Assembly: GCA_030123545.1 (NCBI GenBank)
Contig: CP126124.1
Location: 806,001-870,000 of the forward strand
From: Burkholderiaceae bacterium
GTDB lineage: Bacteria > Pseudomonadota > Gammaproteobacteria > Burkholderiales > Burkholderiaceae_C
Length of the DNA stretch: 64,000 nucleotides
Reading direction: 5' to 3'
Below, in pieces: positions 60,538-64,000 of this stretch. The position numbers and the translations under genes were made by a program. Position 1 is the stretch's first letter. Each line of letters opens with the position of its first letter. The notes under the pieces were generated by a model. The model was not told the origin of the DNA and made no database searches. It saw only the letters and a list, made by a program, of their open reading frames with translations.

Positions 60538-61473
60538 ATGCCAAACGCCAGCCGCATCCTGCACAGCCTGAGCAGCCAGCCCGGCTATACGCTGATGCGC
60601 GGCGCCGCGCGGTTTTCCGCGGCGCGGCGGCTGGTCGCGACCACGCGCCGTGCCGTCGGTGGGCGCAAGGCGGCTGACTACCTCGCGGACTGCGACGCGC
60701 GCATCGCGCAGACCGCGTTCCCGGCGGTGGACCGGATCGCCTTCGTGCGTGCGCTGCGAACCGACGGCATCGCGTTCGGCCTGACGGTGCCTGCGGCCGT
60801 CGTCTCAGCGATCCATGACTACGCCCGGCACGCCGCTTGCTACGCGGACCGGGTGCCGGCACACGGTTTCACGCTCGATCGCCGCAACGAAGCCGAGCAG
60901 GCGCTGGGCAAGCCCATACTGCTCGCGCAGTACCTGAATACCGCGCAGGAATGCACGGCGATCGGAGGGCTGGCTGACGACCCGATGTTGCAGGCGATCG
61001 CCTGCGACTACCTGGGCTCGGTGCCGACCTTCGTCGGCGCGAACCTGTGGTGGACTTTTCCGGTGGCGGCGTCCGAGGCGGACCGCGACCGCCACGCGCA
61101 TCTGTTCCATCGCGACGTCGACGATTTCCGCTTCTTCAAGTTCTTCTTCTACCTGACCGACGTGGATGCCGGGGACGGCGCGCATGTCTGCGTCGCCGGC
61201 TCGCATCTGCGCCCGCCGCACTCGGGGTTGCTGGACCGCTGGAACATTCGCCGCTACGGCGACGATGAAGTGGCAGCGCGCTACCCGCCGGGCCACATCC
61301 ACGAAATCCTGGGGCCGGCCGGCACCGGCTTCGCCGAGAACACGTTGTGCGTGCACAAGGGGTTGACGCCGACCCGCTCTGCGCGCCTGCTGCTGCAACT
61401 GCAGTACGCGCTGTTCGACTATGGCGCGATGCACGACCGGGTCGACCCGGCGCGACTGGGCCGGATTGCGTGA
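60538..61473 (+). CDS. Phytanoyl-CoA dioxygenase (PhyH)-like oxygenase
   Basis: A 311-residue cupin-fold protein. HLFHRDVDDFRFFKFFFYLT near residue 190 has the HxD iron pair, and a distal His/Arg is expected in CVHKGLTPTRSARLLLQLQY near the C-terminus. VDAGDGAHVCVAGSHLRPP matches the PhyH family GSH turn. These Fe(II)/2-oxoglutarate enzymes hydroxylate diverse small molecules. Located after pseI, it may hydroxylate the nonulosonic acid, its acyl group or a glycan unit (inference). Its stop overlaps the flippase GTG start. Confidence 0.82.
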   Translation: MPNASRILHSLSSQPGYTLMRGAARFSAARRLVATTRRAVGGRKAADYLADCDARIAQTAFPAVDRIAFVRALRTDGIAFGLTVPAAVVSAIHDYARHAACYADRVPAHGFTLDRRNEAEQALGKPILLAQYLNTAQECTAIGGLADDPMLQAIACDYLGSVPTFVGANLWWTFPVAASEADRDRHAHLFHRDVDDFRFFKFFFYLTDVDAGDGAHVCVAGSHLRPPHSGLLDRWNIRRYGDDEVAARYPPGHIHEILGPAGTGFAENTLCVHKGLTPTRSARLLLQLQYALFDYGAMHDRVDPARLGRIA

Positions 61474-62744
61474 TCGCGCTGGCCGCGCTGACCCCGCGGC
61501 GGCTGCGCCAGCTCTGGTACATGCCGCTGCTCGTCCTGGCGATGGGGCTGATGATGGCGCGCACGCTGGTGATGGCGCGGCTGCTCGACGTGCCGGGCTT
61601 TGCGCAGTTCAGCGCCGGCCAGCTGGTGTCGAGCACCTTCTCAATGCTCGGCTGCCTGGGCCTGCAGCCGCTGCTGCAGCGCGAGATGCCGGTGCAGATC
61701 GTGCGCCGGCGCGAGCGCGCCGCCGCGGTGCTGACGATGCAGTGCCTGCTGGTCGCTGCTGCCTGCGCGCTGGTCGGCCTGCTGCTCGCAGCCGGTGGCC
61801 TGTCGGCCGCCGGCTTGGGACCGGGCCTGCTCGCGGTCGGCGTGCTGCACGGGCTGTCGCAGCAGGTGTTCCTTATCTCGACCGTCGAGAGTCGCAGCCG
61901 CGGCGAGCCGGTTTTCTTCGCGCGGCAGAACCTGGAGCGCGCCGGACTGGCGTTTGCGGCCGGCTGCGGGGTCGCATTGCTGGTCGGCTCCGCCGGCCCG
62001 GTGTTGCTGACCGAAGCGGCGGTGTCGTACCTGCTGACATGGCGGGCGATGGGGCGCGTGTTGCGGCCTTCAGCGCTGGGCTTGCGGCGGGCTGGCGCGG
62101 TCGCGCTGCACCGGATTCGCCGCCTGCCCTGGGGCTCGGCGACGGCGCTGCTCGCGCTGATGTTCGTCAGCTTCCTGTTCCTGAACGCGGACCGCTGGTT
62201 TGCCGCCGACCTGCTGCCGCACAGCGGGTTCGCGGTCTACGCGTTCGCCTGGGTGCTGCTGTCGGTCGCGCAATCGGTGCAGATCGTGATCAACGCATCG
62301 TTCTACCCGCTGCTCGCGCGCCGCTACGCGAGCCACGGCCGGCGCGCGGCGTTCCGGTTCTGCGCGATCGCGTCGATCGGGCTGCTGGCGGTCTGCGTTG
62401 TCGGGCTATGGCCGGTCGACTGGCTGCTCGGGGCGATCGTTGGGCGCTGGTTCCCGGCCTACGACGCAGCACGGGCCATCTTCGCGATCTTCCTCGTGGT
62501 TGCGGCACTGCGCGTGTCCGACTTCTGGAGCAGCTACTTGGTGATCGTCGGCGTCGAGCGCCGGTTGCTGGCGGTCTACGTCGTCGTCGGCGTGGTGGTC
62601 TGCGGTGCATGGGTGCTCGCGGTGCGCCCCTGGGCCGGTGGCACGTTCGGCGTGGTCGAGGTTGCCTGGCTCGCCTGCGGCCTGACCGTGGCCGGCTATG
62701 CGTCCGCGCTGGCCACCGCCTGGCTGAATCGGAGGGACCGGTGA
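61470..62744 (+). CDS. Wzx-like polysaccharide flippase
   Basis: A 424-residue membrane protein with about 12-14 hydrophobic segments, for example YMPLLVLAMGLMMARTLVMA, ATALLALMFVSFLFLNADRW and LLAVYVVVGVVVCGAWVLAV. This resembles the MATE/PST flippases that move undecaprenyl-linked oligosaccharides across the inner membrane. The start is GTG 61470 overlapping the PhyH stop, and the stop overlaps the next GTG. Its place after the sugar genes fits export of a glycan containing the nonulosonic acid. Confidence 0.85.
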   Translation: MIALAALTPRRLRQLWYMPLLVLAMGLMMARTLVMARLLDVPGFAQFSAGQLVSSTFSMLGCLGLQPLLQREMPVQIVRRRERAAAVLTMQCLLVAAACALVGLLLAAGGLSAAGLGPGLLAVGVLHGLSQQVFLISTVESRSRGEPVFFARQNLERAGLAFAAGCGVALLVGSAGPVLLTEAAVSYLLTWRAMGRVLRPSALGLRRAGAVALHRIRRLPWGSATALLALMFVSFLFLNADRWFAADLLPHSGFAVYAFAWVLLSVAQSVQIVINASFYPLLARRYASHGRRAAFRFCAIASIGLLAVCVVGLWPVDWLLGAIVGRWFPAYDAARAIFAIFLVVAALRVSDFWSSYLVIVGVERRLLAVYVVVGVVVCGAWVLAVRPWAGGTFGVVEVAWLACGLTVAGYASALATAWLNRRDR

Positions 62745-63721
62745 GCGGCGCGCGACGCCTGCTGGCAGGTCTGTGGCCGATGAGCTGGTGGCGAAGCCTC
62801 GTCGAACTGCGCCGCGGCGTGCGCCTGCATCCGACCGCAGTGCTGCTGGGGCGGGCCGGCGCGATCGAGTTCGGGCGCGGCAGCAGCATAGGCGCGCGCG
62901 GCCGGTTCGACGTTGGCGCGGGTGGGCGCATCGTCTGCGACGAGCGGGTCTGGATGTCGACCGACGTCGAACTCGAGACTGCGACGACGATCACGATCGG
63001 TACCGGCACCACGGTGCAGCGCCGTTGCAGCATCAACGGCAGCACGCGTATCGGCGCCGGCTGCATCTTCGCGCCGAACGTGTTCGTGTCGTCAGGCACG
63101 CATCCGTTCCGGTTCATCCCGCATCTGCCGATCCGCGAGCAGGAACGCAGGATCGCCGCCTCGCCGGCCGATGCGGCGGCGGTCGACCGGCCAGTCTGGA
63201 TCCAGGACGACTGCTGGCTCGGCACCAACGTGGTCGTGTGTCCGGGCGTGACCCTGGGCAAGGGCAGCGTGATCGGTGCTAACAGCGTGGTGACGCGCGA
63301 CATCGCGCCGTACACGGTGGTCGCCGGCGCGCCGGCGCGGCCGATAGCCAGCAGGATGGCGTGGGCGCCGGGCCGTTCGGTGGACCCCGGCAACGAGTCC
63401 GACTGGCCGTACATCCTCGGCGGCCGCGTGCGGCCGGCGGCGGACGGGCGGCAAGCGTATGTCGAGGCTACCGTGGAAGCGCCGGTTTGCGTCGCGCTCG
63501 CGGGCGAGCCGGCAGATTGCGTCGCCATAGATTGGATAGCTTTGTCGAATGTCGAATTCGCGGTCGGCAGCCGCCGATTCAATGTCGGTGCAGGCAGCGG
63601 CCAGGTGGAAGTGCCTGCAGATACATTGCGGGCGACGGCGGGTGTGCGCTGGTGCACGATCGCGATCGTCGGCGCGGCGGACAGCGCTCTGCGCGTCGGG
63701 CGGATCGCGCTGTCGAATTAG
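62741..63721 (+). CDS. Hexapeptide-repeat acyltransferase with C-terminal extension
   Basis: 326 residues. Residues ~30-205 form a left-handed beta-helix with hexapeptide units (LLGRAGAIEFGRGSSIGARG, TITIGTGTTVQRRCSINGST, RIGAGCIFAPNVFVSSGTHP, LGTNVVVCPGVTLGKGSVIG, TVVAGAPARPIASRM), as in serine/maltose O-acetyltransferases; the His in SSGTHP is the likely catalytic base. Residues ~215-326 are a beta-rich tail of unknown role. It could O-acetylate the sugar. Start GTG overlaps the flippase stop. Confidence 0.85.
   Translation: MSGARRLLAGLWPMSWWRSLVELRRGVRLHPTAVLLGRAGAIEFGRGSSIGARGRFDVGAGGRIVCDERVWMSTDVELETATTITIGTGTTVQRRCSINGSTRIGAGCIFAPNVFVSSGTHPFRFIPHLPIREQERRIAASPADAAAVDRPVWIQDDCWLGTNVVVCPGVTLGKGSVIGANSVVTRDIAPYTVVAGAPARPIASRMAWAPGRSVDPGNESDWPYILGGRVRPAADGRQAYVEATVEAPVCVALAGEPADCVAIDWIALSNVEFAVGSRRFNVGAGSGQVEVPADTLRATAGVRWCTIAIVGAADSALRVGRIALSN
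63522..63595 (+). repeat. Possible AT-rich dispersed repeat R9 inside the acyltransferase gene
   Basis: GCGTCGCCATAGATTGGATA, then GCTTTGTCGAATGTCGAATT, then GGCAGCCGCCGATTCAATG resembles copy R5 (CGCTATCGATAGCATAGCTG ... GGCGGCCGATTACTTC). It is AT-richer than its surroundings and lies in frame in the poorly conserved C-terminal tail. The match is diverged, so the call is tentative. Confidence 0.35.
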
Positions 63722-63727
63722 CTGACC

Positions 63728-64000
63728 ATGGCAAGGCATTTCCTGATCGTATGGATCGTGTACTGGCTGGCGGTCGCGCTGATGCCAGTGCACTCTATCT
63801 ATCCGGCGACCGGCCCGGCGTTCGTGCTGCAACTGGTATTCGTGCTGCTGACGCTGGCGGCATTTGCGGTGACCCATGCGTATCTCGGCTGCCCGCCGCG
63901 ACTGCCGGCCGGCCGCTTCGATCTGCGCGCGGCACCGCAGCTTGCGCGGCTCGCGCTGGTGATGTCGCTGATCGGGCTGCTTTGCGTGCTGTATGACAAG
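63728..64000 (+). CDS. Membrane protein, 3' truncated by the window, possibly Wzy-like
   Basis: 91 codons are visible from ATG 63728 to the window end. Three hydrophobic segments are seen (FLIVWIVYWLAVALMPVHSI, AFVLQLVFVLLTLAAFAVTH, and LARLALVMSLIGLLCVLY). It follows the acyltransferase by six bases in the same orientation. An O-antigen polymerase-like or other polytopic glycan-assembly protein fits the context, but the visible part has no decisive motif. Confidence 0.6.
   Translation, partial: MARHFLIVWIVYWLAVALMPVHSIYPATGPAFVLQLVFVLLTLAAFAVTHAYLGCPPRLPAGRFDLRAAPQLARLALVMSLIGLLCVLYDK

Overview
The window looks like chromosomal DNA of a high-GC betaproteobacterium of the order Burkholderiales, most likely a Comamonadaceae-type organism. 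The supporting evidence is a betaproteobacterial general porin, polyhydroxyalkanoate (PHA) granule genes, AMP nucleosidase, a fused IcmF-type mutase, a type III pantothenate kinase, and a family of AT-rich dispersed repeats of about 60 bp. I recall similar repeats as common in Comamonadaceae genomes. No rRNA, tRNA, CRISPR array, prophage or insertion sequence was seen. No stretch longer than 300 bases lacks a gene; the longest gap is about 290 bases at 25191-25482.

Layout. (1) 1-9.6 kb: the 3' part of a MalT/LuxR-type regulator, then a co-oriented catabolic set of two paralogous TauD/TfdA-type dioxygenases flanking a beta-keto acid cleavage enzyme and a serine hydrolase, followed by a quinone oxidoreductase, an MFS importer and a porin. 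It closes with a clear terminator. (2) 9.7-25.2 kb: mixed housekeeping and accessory genes: an ABC-2 (NodIJ-like) exporter with a LysR regulator, a GST and a flavin-type protein, AMP nucleosidase, a secreted protein, glutathione reductase, an M14 peptidase, an acyl-CoA ligase, a Gln-rich FecR/DUF6600 protein, an SDR and a RidA protein. (3) 25.5-32 kb: gamma-glutamyltransferase, an FAD dehydrogenase, a ThDP enzyme and a geranylgeranyl-reductase-like flavoprotein. (4) 32-38 kb: icmF behind a perfect 24-bp palindrome placed between -35 and -10, then a sulfur module (two YeeE/YedE halves divergent from a persulfide dioxygenase-rhodanese fusion). (5) 38-47 kb: an atypical response regulator, amidase, coaX, two peptidases, a Zn aminopeptidase lipoprotein and a CaiB-type CoA transferase. 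(6) 45-49.4 kb: interspersed PHA/acyl-CoA genes (PHA granule protein, acyl-CoA-binding protein, TPR protein, TetR regulator, phasin). (7) 49.5 kb to the end: a surface-glycan locus. It runs rfbA, an inserted vapBC toxin-antitoxin pair, rfbC, then a nonulosonic acid (pseudaminic-type) set: pseB, pseC, methyltransferase, aldo/keto reductase, a fused cytidylyltransferase-aminotransferase, pseG, a formyltransferase-like gene, pseI, a PhyH-type dioxygenase, a Wzx-like flippase, a hexapeptide acyltransferase and the start of a membrane protein that could be a polymerase.

The most notable system is this nonulosonic acid locus. It has no recognisable PseH acetyltransferase. It carries a formyltransferase-like gene instead, fuses a SpsF-type CMP-sugar synthase to a class III aminotransferase, and adds a methyltransferase, an aldo/keto reductase and an oxygenase. 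Five of its gene junctions are GTGA stop/start overlaps. A drop in GC content spans the end of pseG, the formyltransferase gene and the first third of pseI, and ends sharply inside pseI, which suggests recombination. The product may be an unusually decorated, possibly N-formylated, sugar; that is inference.
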